From Chionis minor (Eukaryota; Chordata; Aves; Charadriiformes; Chionididae), in NCBI GenBank assembly GCA_013398295.1, contig VZSF01006565.1:187883-251882 (forward strand): DNA of 64,000 bases, in the 5' to 3' direction. Positions 1-13,081 of the stretch are shown one piece after another (positions within the stretch are counted from its first letter, which is position 1; each line of letters begins with the position of its first letter). Under the pieces are notes generated by a model that saw only the letters and a program-made list of their open reading frames with translations, did not search any database and was not told the DNA's origin. A program made the translations under genes and the position numbers.

Positions 1-663
1 TACCAAATTAAATTCAGTACTAATAACATAAAACAGAATTCTTCAGAAAGCTTTGTATGTTGATAAATGAAAGGTATACCATACCACGAGTGCTATCACC
101 TATCTATCAGGATTTAGGGTATTAGATTATATTTTTTTATTAGGTAGATAGTACGAACAGCTACACTTGAAAGCATTAAAAAATGGACCAAATAAAGCAA
201 AACTAGTTGGAATAACAAGAGCGGAAATGCGATTTCTGCAACAGTTCTGTAAAGCACTATTTTACTGGCAACATAGCCTTTGGCAATGTGCCTTACACTC
301 AGAGAAACACGGGGCCTATAAAAAAGCCTGTGACATGGTGCAAAAGAGGGGTTTTAACACACCCTAATGCACACAGATAGCAATGGCAAAGATACTTACA
401 TTTTGAAAGAATGCTCTCGTAGCTTGGTAAAAATTGCAATCAATTTCATCATTGAAGGAGGAAGGTTTAGAAGGTGAAATTAAATTAATTTGGTTTCATT
501 TGCGGCTGGTTGTTCAGAATTCTAAATTCGCTTGTTGCTTTTCAGAGGTGGGTGAAATAAGCACAGATGAAGTGACTGCTAGTTAAAAAAGCCTCAAAAT
601 CCTCTGGCATAGAAGGCACGACTAAAATTGTAAACAGAATGTAATCTACTATTAACGACTTAC

Positions 664-1026
664 TTGCCCTAAGGAACAAAAAGTTGGAAAAAGGCCCATA
701 CGTGATGCTTTCCTTACAACTAGCACAGTATATAGCACTAATTTTCTCGTATGCTTTTCCGTGATGACATTCATCGTTGTAACAAAGTGTGCACCGCAAA
801 CAAAGACGCTGCACGCATATGCACGTATACTTGTAGTAATTATTGAACAAGAAGCTGGGATGCACCGCCCAGCGCAGGAACAAACCATTCTGGTCTAAAC
901 ACAACTTAGCTGTCAGGAACAGAAAGCCACCATTATCCTCACAGTTCCCACAATCTGTCAAGACACTTCTTCCATTATGCATCTCCCAGTAAATCCTCTC
1001 TACTGGATTGTCTCCTCCAACCGTTC
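664..1026 (-). other. Unrecognised candidate exon, cysteine-rich ORF
   Basis: A minus-strand interval of 363 bp bounded by a pyrimidine-rich acceptor ending GTTCCCAG (just right of 1026) and a donor GGGCAA|GTAAGTCG (GT at 663-662). One frame is open through the whole interval, entering with two bases and leaving with one (phase 1 to 1). The peptide is Cys-rich in its second half (CICVQRLCLRCTLC, CHHGKAYEK, YCASCKE), superficially like a metal-binding cluster, but matches no family I know. There is no ATG near its start. It cannot follow LRMDA exon 2 in frame: a one-base entry reads into a stop after about 16 codons. It may be a lncRNA or lineage-specific exon, or chance. Confidence 0.22.
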
Positions 1027-3150
1027 CTGGGAACACTTGTTGGGACAGATTTGGAAAACAAAACAAAAAAACAGGCCATTAAAAACTGTCCCAGCGCTAT
1101 ATGACGATAAAGGAGTAGTCATCTGGGGCTCAGCAGGAAGGGGAGACCTCAGGTGACATTATTTGACAGGTTCACGCAACAAAAACTGAGTGCAAACCAG
1201 TCCTCTGTGTTCACACCTCTATAGCTATCATTGTTGCCCAAAAAATTTGACAATCCAGACACGTTCTTGTCTGAGTGGGCAAACAAACAACCCCAAGAAC
1301 ACTTTAAACACCCAACCACTAACTACATCCTACCTCAGAGTGTGAAAAGATACACCTTTTTTTCATACACCACGTATTCCTGGAAGAATATTCTTCTTTG
1401 AGTTAGGAAATGAATTAGTAATTGACCTTCTCATAAGTCTATAGTTTCAATGGTATTTGTAGGACTGATAATTCTCCTACCCATCGATGCAAATCACTGT
1501 GAACTTCAGAGATACTATGAAAAATACAGTGGTATTAGTTTCTGAGGGAAGATTTTAATTATCTCTTTTGAGCAGGAAGATTCAGGAACACAAGCATCTT
1601 AAGCATTTTTTCAGCAACTGCCAGGACACTGCAGGCATGTTTTCTGCCTAATCCTGATCTGCACAGAGGTCCAAAGTCCTGGTTTGCTAATGCTGCTTTT
1701 CTGAAGCAACAGTTCCTCAGTCAACAGAAATGCAGTATTGTAGGGCATGCAGCTCTCTTATCTGGTGTTGATTTTTCCTAAACAACAAAAACAATGGAGC
1801 AGAGTTTGGAACTGAATTCAGAAGTGTTCCAGGGCTGGCTCTATTTCCTCAAGCTTCATTTGTAAGTTGAGAGAACTATCTCACTTGGTCCCAAATACTG
1901 GAAGAGTATGAACACTTGGTCACAGTGCTAAAAATAAAAATAAAACCACAAACCAACCTAGCTTTGTTATACCTTTCAACTTAGTCTTCTTTTTATCCTT
2001 TTTATCCAGCCAGTAGCTGGCTGCTGCTATGATTTGTCTGAATCTCAAGATTTGTAGAACTGGGTAACACATGCCACAACCATACCGGTGCTCAAAGATG
2101 TAACTGGCAGCTGCAAAACATTCTAGGATCAGTTACCCAGATTTGATGAATTTAAGTTTGCTTTCAGACCTCAGAACCATCACCACAAAATACAGAAAAG
2201 TTCCTTCCCAATTAAGGATGCTGCAACTCCGAAGAATTACTAAGGGGAAAACTGCTTTATTTACCCTCAGCCCCTAAAACAGTTCTACTTGGGGTGAAGG
2301 GGGAAGAACAGGGAGAGCAGAGAAGAAAGGGAAGAGAAGTTAGTTGCTGATTTTTTAAAAGATAATGCATCCATTAAGATATTAACTAGATATTCAGAAG
2401 TTAAGATATTTCAGTGCACAGTGTCTCAGATTATTTATTTTAAAAAAAAAAAAAAAGGCAAACAAAAAATGAAACCCCAAAACCAAAGTCAGAACCAGAC
2501 GTTGTCAGCAACGTCTCAGTACTAACTTCTTTGACTTTCTCGATCTCAGAAGCTGGCTCTCACTCCAAATACACCTCCTCCTCCACTCCCACCCCCGCCT
2601 TAGGAGAGTATACTCACACTGAATTTCCTCCTGCCAAAGACAGCAGCATCCCACTTCCATTAAAGTTTAACAAAACAAACCCACCATTTACTGGTTCCAC
2701 CGAGGAAATGCCACGTTCTAAAGTTACAGACACCTCTAGAATGCGACAGGTCTAACAGGAAAAAAAATATTCTTTAAAAGTAGTTGCCTACTGATAGGAG
2801 TAGCAGGATTTAACCAGGAGAAGCATCTCATTGCAACACCTTGGTTGCACATACAATGAAATCATGGCAAGCTGGGGATGCAGAACAAGAGCTTCCAAGG
2901 GCATTTCATTCACGCTAGCATACCCCAGGAGATTTTGGTTCCAAACCCAAGGTACTTTAAAAAGATGACACATATTTCCTCATTTTTCATGCCAGAAATA
3001 GAATATTAAATTAAAAAAATAAGCTTTATTTCACAGAGGCCACAAAAAGCAGTGTCCTTTTTATAAAAGTAGAAAGCCTCCAGACATCCATAATATTCTT
3101 TCAACGAGCATTGCTCAGTAAATGTTGCAACCCTGAAGCTTTTAAATGTA

Positions 3151-3176
3151 TTAAAGTGATGATATCATCACTTTAA
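3151..3176. repeat. Perfect 26-bp palindrome
   Basis: TTAAAGTGATGAT is followed directly by its exact reverse complement ATCATCACTTTAA with no spacer, centred on GATATC. Flanking bases do not pair. Confidence 0.95.
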
Positions 3177-4008
3177 AGGCACTTCAGCAGAACATTACGA
3201 GAGAAACAATTTTCTTTCTTCAAACTCAAAATAACAGCAACCAAGTTGATTAAAAGCATTTCTACTAAAAATATTTGCAGTATCTGCATTTACAGGCTTC
3301 TCTAGATAAGAGTAACAAACACCACACAAAATTCTGAAATAAAAAAAACCCACATGAACTAATATCGCACAATAAACATTTCATTTACGTTTCAAGAGAT
3401 ACATGCTACGAAAGCATAATTTTTAAGTTATAGTAAATAAGTAGAAATGCAAAATAATAAATATTTGGAAAATATCATATTTCCACCTATTGTACTTGAA
3501 AGCTCAAAAATGTATTCAATTCCATGCCTAGAGCTTCTCTGAAAGCCACACTGAATATATTGCCTTTGTTTGTTTAGGTTATGCACAAATAAATATTGGG
3601 ATGACAGTTAAAGACACATCCTTGAAGTAGTCTACCCAATAAATTTGGAAAGCGCGTGAAGAGGAGGAGAAATAAAAAGTCTGGCTGTATAAGATTCTCT
3701 TTGTTGCCTGCTTGTTAAGGAATCCTTCTGGCACAACTGAGGGGATTATGAATTCACATGTGAATTTATCCCCTATTAAACTTTTAGTCGAAGGGTCAGT
3801 TAGCAGGAATGATAAAGCTCAGGCACCCCAGTCACATGCTGGCAGAGCATCTGGGACTGGCTCTGCTCAGGCATGTCACTGGTTTCCAGCTTGAACAGCA
3901 AGAGGAAGCTATGGGGGAGGGTGGCAAGCAGTCCACTGCTGAAAAGACTGGGAATAGTGCAAAGTACAGTTGCACATGAGACAAAGGCAGCATGACTTCA
4001 GGTCACGC

Positions 4009-4026
4009 CTTTTCTTTTTTTCCTTT

Positions 4027-4065
<39 letters not shown>
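4009..4065. repeat. Poly-T/pyrimidine tract
   Basis: Almost pure T with a few C; the last 26 bases (4040-4065) are all T. The Lys- and Phe-rich ORFs at 3909-4219 on both strands are artefacts of this tract. Confidence 0.97.
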
Positions 4066-4068
<3 letters not shown>

Positions 4069-4380
4069 GGGAGCACTAAAAAGACAGTCCAGGCTAAAAT
4101 CCCCCATCTCACTGGCAAGGGGTTTTCACTCCTCCCTTAAGGCTTCTGGAGCACTTTGGCTACTCGGATCTTCCTCATTTCCACCACAAGAAGTCCTGCT
4201 GGCCGCTGGGCCACCTTAGCTCCCAAGCCACAGCCTGGACTGACAGGTTTGTCACTGCTTTATATGTGGTGGTTAAAACTACGCAGTAAATTTGTCGATG
4301 CTGAAGCCTGATCAAAGTTTACTTTTACACCTCACATCAATTTCACATACCTGCTTTTTAAAATTTACACTTTTACGCAA

Positions 4381-4760
4381 TTACGCAGCGTAATGCGGAG
4401 AGCAATCCTGTTTGCACCTCCCTACCGTCGTGTTATTGCTACAAGAGATCGAGGCCCAAGCTTTTGGGGTGAGCAGAAAAGCACGAGGGCCAGCAACAAT
4501 ACGACACGTTCAGCCAAGATGCAAAACTCACCTTTCCTCGTGACAGGAGGTTCTGTGGAAGCGGTCTGTGCCTCCCCCACAGGCAATACATCCGCTGCTC
4601 ACGTGCCCTGACACCTGCCTTGTCTTCTCAGGCTCTTCTTCAAAACTCTCGGGGATTGCGCGTTCTCTCCGCGGTAATTCAGCTGACTTTTCCCCAACAG
4701 TAGTGAGTTCTTGCACATTAAGTGACGCAAACGAAAAGATAAATACCAAAAAAAGCCCGA
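4381..4760. promoter_or_regulatory. CpG-dense patch in AT-rich intron
   Basis: I count 21 CpG dinucleotides in these 380 bases, although GC content is only moderate; surrounding rows of 60 bases often have none or one. Motifs include GCGCG, CCGCGG and CACGTG-like sites. Retained CpG suggests germline hypomethylation, as at a weak promoter or enhancer. It coincides with the candidate exon at 4532-4782. Confidence 0.4.
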
Positions 4761-4782
4761 CCTTCAGAAAACTTTTACCAGG
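4532..4782 (-). other. Unrecognised candidate exon encoding a membrane-like segment
   Basis: A minus-strand interval of 251 bp between a strong acceptor (CCTTTCTTTCACAG, just right of 4782) and a near-consensus donor (GGAAAG|GTGAGT, GT at 4531-4530). One frame is open throughout, phase 0 to phase 2; the other two stop within a few codons. The peptide begins PGKSFLK and continues into a hydrophobic run VGLFLVFIFSFASLNV, then a charged, Glu-rich stretch and a Cys/His-containing end. This resembles a signal anchor with a stem, but I recognise no family and see no Met before the hydrophobic run, so an upstream start exon would be needed. It cannot follow LRMDA exon 2 in frame, because a one-base entry meets TGA after six codons. 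It overlaps a CpG-dense patch. Confidence 0.25.
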
Positions 4783-5342
4783 CTGTGAAAGAAAGGTATT
4801 ACACAATAACCTTCTAGACGCACTGCACAGAAAAGTGAAGATTTCCAGAAATTCTGAAATACTACTTCATTTGCCCATCAAAGACAAAGCCACACCATTT
4901 TTTAAAGTTATCCACAAAAGCTAAATGATGAAAACTGGATCATATATATTGAAATTGCTCTGAGATAGAAGAGGACAACTAGTTTGGATTAAACCTGCTT
5001 TCTGCTCACTTCAGGCTCAGAGTAACCCAACACTCTATAGTTGCACATTTGCTTTTTCTGTGGTTTGGTCAGTATTCCTGCAGAAGGCTGCTTTACGCTA
5101 CTGGGTCGGTTCCAGTCTGCAGCCCAGTTTAAGTAGTATTAGTTGCTGTTTCCTGCATGGATGACTATCCCAGCACTTCTGTCAAACATTAGTCTATGTA
5201 AATTTAGACTTCTCTTTAGCACCATTTTTTCCATCATTCAAATTGTTTCCACTGTTAATGGAAAGAAAAAATGAAAATTAGCACCAAACTAGGTTAAATT
5301 TTTATTCATTTATTTATTACATTTTGTATTTTCATATTAAGT

Positions 5343-5355
5343 GGGGGGGGGGGGG
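5343..5355. repeat. G13 homopolymer
   Basis: Thirteen consecutive G. Length is likely to be unreliable in the assembly. Confidence 0.95.
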
Positions 5356-7689
5356 TTATGTTTGAAAGAACAGGCTTACGACCCAAGTCATATTTTTCTC
5401 AACTCTTGTTTTTAAATCTCTTCCACACGCTCGATTTGACTGTGCTATTGATGCATCTACAGTTCCATAGGATGTGATTGCATTGCACGGCTTAACATAT
5501 GAAAACAACCAAAGGCCAGAACATTTAACACCTGCAAAATAATCGTCAATTACTGCCTTTAGTCAGATTATAAACTAAGCAAATAAGGTAGACAGACATG
5601 TGCCATGCCAATATACCGGCAGAACAGGATTTAAAAAGGTGAAAACACTTTTTAAAAGCAAGCAGTGATTTAGACTAGTTTCATGCTCTGTAAGGTGGCA
5701 CTTTAACAGTTTACATTGTTTTAAAGGAGGAGGATCTGTAATTTGTAAGAGGATGCAATTCTGCATCAACCAATCGTCAGATGACAGGATTTTCGCAACA
5801 TAATGAGGAATAAAACTCACAGAGCGCCTTCACCTTTCCCAGGCACTCCTCAACTGCTGCCTTTCTTCCCCACACAGAAAGTGAATAGCCATTGAAATCA
5901 TTTAAATTTCTTCTTTTTTACAAAAATAAATAAATAAAGCCAGCTTTCTATTACACAGTTCGGAGAATTTTTGTTTTTGTTGTCAGAATTTGCCTTTTTT
6001 TTTTTCCTCTATTATATTTAGAAAGAAGAGCACAATGAAGAAAAGCAAGTGGGTTTGCCATCAAAAGCATTCACTGCTCTGACACACAAACACCTGTCAG
6101 TGGAAAAAGTCTTCAACTTCTTCGCTTCTCTTTACTACGAAGCAAACGCGCATGAAGCTTTCAGACTATTTTCTCCCAGTGTTTTGAAGTTCCTTTCAGT
6201 TCTCATGAAGGCTAACAATTGCAAAGAAGCAGAAGAGAAGGAAAAACTGGCACAACGGGAAGACTGAGGAGCAGCGAAAACCTCCCTGCTCATAGTTATT
6301 CTTTTGTTGAACGTTCTTACGGCACACCCATTTAAAGAACAGCCATAACGACAGATTATTAAAAAAAAAAAAAAATCAGGAAAAATATTTCAAAAGTTTA
6401 ATTCCTAATGTAAATTTCTTCCCCTGTAAATTCTTCTTCCCAATGAGGTTTATAGAACAATAACATGAAAGCACAATACATTCAACAATGAACTACAGTA
6501 TTAGAATACTATTTATATAAAATTACAATTTACACTTTACACAAGAATGTCTTAAATTGAAATAGTTATCTCTAAATATCTTACTCGGCCTGTAACTGAT
6601 AGAACAACTATAGCAGATTAAAGAGGTTTCATAACTAACGCAATGCCTGCTAAAACAAGAACCAACATTTTTAGAAAGCGTATGAAAAATATAACATGTT
6701 ATTTTGAAATTACTGTTGCCAATAACCACGTATTGGAATTAAGCTTGCTAATTCTGGCAGAAAAAAAAAAAAATCCCCAAATGTCAGTATGTTTAACTGA
6801 CACAAAGTTAAAACTTCACAAATTTCATATTTTAAAAAAAAAAAAAAGGAAAACTTGCAGAAATATCATGCAAGCAAATCTCGTGACAACAAAGCCTATC
6901 CTTCTCGTGGATTAGTAAACCTTCACTTTTATCTGATGAAGTAGTTCTTCCTCCCCTATCAATCCAGGGATACCTTTTCTTTGAAACAATTACACTTGAG
7001 GAGTTTTGAACTCCCGGTTCAGACTAATCCATCTAACGACAGAAGCACCTTTCAAGCTTCCATTTGACACGAGTCCATCGTTCATCATTTGCCGGTGCAT
7101 ATGCTTTTTGCTGACAGAGCTCCATTACTAGAAAAAGCTCAGTAAGTAAAGCTGATTTGAAACAACTATATATTATAGGTAGCCTGCATGAGACACGCTG
7201 ATTTTGAGTCTAGAAAATCACCGCATAAAAAAGGAAGGGGGGGAGGAGGGCAGGCTGAGAGGAACTATTTAATTATTAAAATACTTCCACTTCTTACCAA
7301 CAGCTGCAATGTGATTTATTAGTGTTAATTTGCAATTTACTTGGGGAACAATGGAAGAGAAATTTAACTCTATCTAGCAAGTACATAAGATGCTTTGTAA
7401 CTCTTGGACCAGAAGTGGTTTTATCTTTGATTAATAATAAAATGACGCCCCAATGCTATCAAAACACAGCCCCCTACCAACTTTAGTATGTTGTAAGATC
7501 ATCACAGCTGGAAAACAGTATGTTGAACCATAAATTCAGCAGCACAAGCAAGAACACATTCGATTCTATTTTTTGACCAAACAATGACATAATTCAGATA
7601 ACATTAACAAGGTATTTCTGTCGTATCTTTGGCCATTGTGATTTACCAACATGCATTAAGCTTCAGCATTCTGTGCGGTTTAGTATTTC

Positions 7690-7770
7690 AGTCTCTATTT
7701 TACAAATGCAAGTGTAGGGCAAAGAGAGGTTAAGTAATGTATTCAACGTCCACATTTTCTTATTCATCAC
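7690..7770 (+). mobile_element. MIR-like core SINE remnant
   Basis: CTCTATTTTACAAATGCAAG then GCAAAGAGAGGTTAAGTAAT and GTATTCAACGTCCAC match the MIR core in order. Short and diverged. Confidence 0.6.
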
Positions 7771-7850
7771 TTCAGCTAATCGACCTTATGATTATAGGGC
7801 TGGGTGGTGAGAAGGTTTGGCCAGCTTGGCTGTGCAGAACTCAGCCACCA

Positions 7851-7852
<2 letters not shown>

Positions 7853-7887
<35 letters not shown>

Positions 7888-7889
7888 AA
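7853..7889. repeat. T15-A22 homopolymer junction
   Basis: Fifteen T are followed directly by twenty-two A, giving a perfectly self-complementary core of 30 bp that could form a hairpin. Also a likely sequencing trouble spot. Confidence 0.95.
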
Positions 7890-8592
7890 GAAGGAGGAGG
7901 ATGGGAATAAGAGATGGTAGCAAAATAAAGGGTCTATCCATGAAGTACGGTTACCCTTCAAGAAGGTCTTTTCAGGCTCTAGGGAAAAATAAAAAAACCA
8001 AAAACCAAAAAAAGCCACATGAAGCCAAGGGTGTACAGGCTCAGCCTAAACGTCCAGTAACAGTTATACCACTGCTGTTTGAAATGCTTTGCTGTGGAAA
8101 GGATGGAGAGCCACTTCCCATCACATCAGAAATATTCCACTCAGGCCAGTCTCGCTGGGGAAGAGGGAGACAGAGAAGAAAGAAAAAGGCAGCAGCTGAA
8201 ACAATGACATCGCAACCAGATTTCGGGATCTGTCTTTAAGATACAGCCAGATAAGGTCCCTTCCAGCAGCCAGTATTCTCTTCTGTTTCACCAACTGCAA
8301 TGAGAAGTTAAAAATGGGAACAGAGATGCAGATGATGTTTTCTTGAAGAAGAATTAATTTCTGCGCTTCAATCTGAGACAACAGGGCTGCTCACAAGTTC
8401 TACCTAGATTACAAATTTTGTACATTAGCGATGTGGTTTTCAGTCTGCCAGCACAGTACAAACAGCAATATATGGACGTAAAAGCCAAAAAACATCACTG
8501 GGATAAAAATAAGTATCTTGATACTCCATAGTTCCTTAGACATTTGCCTCCTTCACTTCAACAGATTTGTTTGTGACAGATTTGTTGGTTTG

Positions 8593-8615
8593 CCCCCCCC
8601 CCCTTTTTTTTTTTT
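8593..8615. repeat. C11-T12 homopolymer pair
   Basis: Eleven C then twelve T in a row; a polypyrimidine tract. Confidence 0.95.
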
Positions 8616-11600
8616 AAATCGATAGGAAGTATTCAAGCCACTTATGATGAGTTCCTTATGTAGACATTACGAATACTTCTCCCAGGAGACTGCATAGGAA
8701 GCCAAGATTGAAAGCAGACTGATGTGCTCTTTGCCCTGCTCAGCCTAGATGTTGAAGAAGCCACCTCAGACTGCTCCACACGTCACAGAAGCAGCACAAA
8801 TGCGTCCCAAAAGCTCTCAGTTTGCCAAAACGCAGGGACAAGTTCTCTGATTTTACAGTATACTTGATATATACCACAACAGCAAAGCTGGAACACGACT
8901 GAAAACCTTAATGAAATTCACATTTATGCATTCAAAAGCAATCTCCAAATTCAGGAGAAGAAATTTGTCTCATTACCTTCTTACCTCCCATACTGGGAGT
9001 CCTGGTAACCACGCTCAATTTTAGAGTCTTACGTACCAGACAGAATGTGAGTACTGCTCCATGCACTCTTTTCCCTCTTAGCATCTAAGGAAACTAAGAG
9101 CCAGGCAAACCACACTGTGTACTTTCCTGATGCACTTTTGAATAGCTAATGTGATGACCTAACTTAACTAAAACAACCTAATTATCTTCAGTTGTAAAGA
9201 AATATACTTCCCCTTCTCCTCTATGGAGAAAGTTTTATTCCCCCTACCAAACCATGAACACGTTCTTTTTATTTAAAGAGAAAGCCTGGTACACTGACAT
9301 GGAAACGGTGTCTATTGATTTACAGACATACCACTTGGAATTATTCAATTTTTAAGGATATTTTAATAAGAGGTAGAAAGCTGCAGAAGGGGGAAAAAAA
9401 AAGTCAACAGGAGCAGACAGCAACAAAAATATAATAGTGCTCTGATGATCAGACTAGCACAGAAAGCTTGCCAGCTCCCTGGGATTCTATTTTGCAACTC
9501 TCAGTTTCATTAAAAAAAAAAAAAAAATTACCACGTGGTACAAATACCTTAAAAAAGACTGAAGCTAAGTGAGCCCCCAGAGACAATGGGAGAAAATAAA
9601 AAATATAAGTGTACCTGTGTTTATTAGAAAAATATTAAAAACATAATCTGTTCTACGTAGTGCAGTTATATGTTCAATGTAGATCAGCAAGTGCCAGGCA
9701 CAGGCAGTAACACCTTTGAGGCAATTAGAAGAGAAAACATTCCCCCTTCAATAAGGAGAAAACCAGTACTTTCTGGAGCCACGGTGGTTACCCAGTTATC
9801 CCTCCATCCTCCTCTGTTTGAGCACCAATTTCAGAACAGTACAACTAAACAAGGTTATCATGATCCGAGGAAGCTTAAGAACAATTTTTAAATGCTGAGT
9901 TTTACACAATCTTTATTTTAGTGAACATTATATGAACTGCAGTCAAGATAATAGCTGCTACCAAAGTTCCTTCCATTTCCAAAGGCATAGTAAATGCTTA
10001 CAAGTTTAAAACTTGGTTTGATCCTCACTGGCTCCACCCCCCACCCTGCCACAGATCCAGAACACAAGCACTTAAAGCCTGACCTTCATGGTTATTCTAA
10101 ATACATACCCCATACGTAGGCCGGGTATTAAGAGGTACTTTTGAAGAATTACGTTCATTTCAGAAGAGTCTATCTTACTTTCAATAATTTATAAAAAGTC
10201 AAGGTCCTATCCACGATGTGCCTTTGTATTACTGGGAAACATCTTGAAGAAAAACAAGATAGAAAGTCAATCCAGACAAGTTTTAAAAAGTAGTAATGTA
10301 ACCATCAGTGGAAGAAAAGGTTGTTTCCTCACTACTGCTTCGATGCTCTTAGAGCTCTGCGTGAGCTATACATCTTACAGCAACTGTTCAACTCTCTCAT
10401 ATTCAAAATCACCTTGGGGGGAAAAAAAAAGCAAAAAAGCTCTTTAGCAAGCTAATGACTATGTACATAATTATCTACCTTCAGAAGAATTAGTGTTCAT
10501 CTGTAAATTCCATAAAAACTATACGCTATTTTGCAAAATACACCTGGTTTCAGTGAATCAAAATAACTTTTTAGAAGTTCTTTCTGTGCACACCCGATGT
10601 CACGTTTTGCTAACAAAACAATCTTTCTCACTGAATAGTCACTCAGACCACACAAGAAACGCGGTAGAATATTCTGCCCCACACACAATTGCCAAAGTTG
10701 ACCCTGTAGTTCTCAAATGCAAAATATCGATTCTGTATTAAAGCATGATGCAAGATCTTTATTAAACAAACAGAATTTTAGAACTCTAGGAGACAATCTA
10801 GAGATGGTCAGTCCTGCACTTCACCTCTTCTAGCTACTAAAATGGGAGGCTGAAGTACAACACACGAGTACAACTTGCATCTGGCAAGGAGTGGACTGAA
10901 ACCTGTAGCTTCTTCATTTTACAGTCATCAAACCCCTTGTTTAAACAAAGGTTAAACATCCGAAACACTTCTGAAAAAAGAGGAAGTTTGCTGTGATTAA
11001 ATTCTCTCTCCACTCTTTCTTCTGCAGTTTCTTCCTCCACCATAGTTAGTACCAGCCATTTTTGGCAATACATTGTTAGACCAAGTGGTCTTTTGTTCTG
11101 GTTCTCCTACAAATTAAGCGCCGTGTTTCCTTTAACTCACAAAAAAATTCAGCTGAAAATTTAAACAAAACAGTAGCATGTTTTTAGGCCAATTTAAAAT
11201 ATAACATTATTCCAGGCCCCACTTTGCTACAAACTGAAAAGATGGGCGCACTCTTCAGCAGATTACTCACAAGCATGGTCAGGAGTGATGCATATAAAAT
11301 GGCTAACGGCAGAGAGTTACCCATTTTTTATTTACTACACAAGTAGAGCCGACTAAAAATGAACATAGGGTCCTGCAGGGCATGCTACGTGTTCTGTAGA
11401 TGTAAAATCATTGCTCATTAAGAAAAAAAATTCAGATGCAGCAACTACAATAGACAACAGTTAAGCATGTAAAGAATGGAAGCATACATCAACATATGAG
11501 TTCATATTTTCCAAGGAAGATCAACGGTGATAGTGATGCTATTAGTCTCCTATTTTTCACTTAGCAGGTCTCAAAACTAAATTATTAACAGTGGACCACT

Positions 11601-13054
11601 CCACATCAGTCAAAAAGACTGAACTGGAGACCTTTTGCCTGAGGTTAGACTCTCAGACACTCCAATCAGCACATTTAAACTCTTAAATATGATGTTGCCT
11701 TCAGTATTTTTTTTCTATCTAGCTTCAAGAGCAATTTATGAGCTTATGAGAGACAGATGCCCAGAGAGAAAAAACTGCCCTGTCTTTTTCACAGGACATG
11801 CAGACTTCAAGAACCTTGAACCTTTCTAATCGGTCAACAAAATACTCGTCTTCAGTTGCCAGATGGATATTTGTAAAATAAAAGCCACAAACACAGCATT
11901 GAGAGTCACAGCTCAACAACGAGACCGAATTCCAGCAGAACACGTACACGTGCACATTCACGCAAGCAACAGAGAGAGCGAAGATGCAACAGAAACAGCA
12001 CAGTGGTAAGAACAAAATCTCTCTGCCGCATAGTTTACCCAGTTTGTTGCAATAATAAAGTTGCACAGGCGAGATAAGCAATTTAAAAAAAAGAAATAAT
12101 GTTTACTTCAAAGAAGATATCAGACACTGCAATACAAGAAACTTCCACCAAAGTTAGTAACTTTTTGCAATGGCTGCTTACCTGCTAATTTAAATGTGTT
12201 CCTTGTGAATTATATTGTTTGTTAGTGACATACATAGTCTCTAGTCCAACTCTGTCAGAACAGCTAGAAGTGTGGGATGCAGATTATGTTAGAGCTTTAC
12301 TTTCCAAGTAGTAACAATGCTAAAAATACATTTGTTACACAGGTTACTTTTACTACTTCTACTACTGTATCTATGGCTATATCCCAGCTCCAGTCAGAGG
12401 CCAGCAAAACATGTTCATTTGACTGGCTTCTATATATTTAATCTGTCTCCTCGTGTACCCAAGAACTGAGTACTGGAGCGTCCACATCTACAAAGCAGAA
12501 GTGATCCATCATGCTTCAACATGACCCAACCAAGGAGAAAGCAATCCCTGAAGTACGGATGCAACGCGTACCCCGAGCACCAGAGCTCGCCCTCTGTTGA
12601 AGGGGTTGTCGGGAGTGAAGGGACACGTATATGCTTAAATTACTACAAGTGCAACAGACCTATCGCCTTTTTTAATCCCCAACGCTAGACAGTTCACAAA
12701 ATGCTGAATGGTTTTACAGGCAGTTGCTCTTTCCCTCCCTTGTACTTTATAGCAGTTAACCCTAAGAACATGCCAACCCCAAATATCCACTTCACGCTGG
12801 TAAATTATTAGGACGAATACACCTTGGCTGCTTGTAGTTATAACACTAATTTAAGAAACAAAATAACTGGAGAAGACATAATGACTCCGAGTTATACCTT
12901 TGTACTAGAACCAGCAGTGTCTGAAGTCCCAAATACTCACGAGAGGTGTAGCATCAGAAATACATGCTTATGATGAGACCACCACAATTTAGCACACCAA
13001 CATCATTACGCATTTTCTAGTTTAACATAAGTTACATTCATATCCAAAGACAAT

Positions 13055-13081
13055 TGAAAAGCTTAAAACATAAGCTTTTCA
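13055..13081. repeat. Inverted repeat, 11-bp arms, 5-nt loop
   Basis: TGAAAAGCTTA (13055-13065), loop AAACA, TAAGCTTTTCA (13071-13081). Perfect arms, each with a HindIII-type AAGCTT core. No role inferred. Confidence 0.9.

Larger units (their letters stand above)
1027..4380. other. Non-coding stretch, intronic
   Basis: AT-rich sequence with poly-A/T runs (2443, 4009) and the 26-bp palindrome at 3151. Short ORFs here (2531, 2788, 3712) lack splice context or recognisable peptides. No transposon identified. Confidence 0.7.

Noticed and set aside
3909..4219. Lys-rich and Phe-rich ORFs
   Set aside because: Direct translation of a poly-T tract and its complement.
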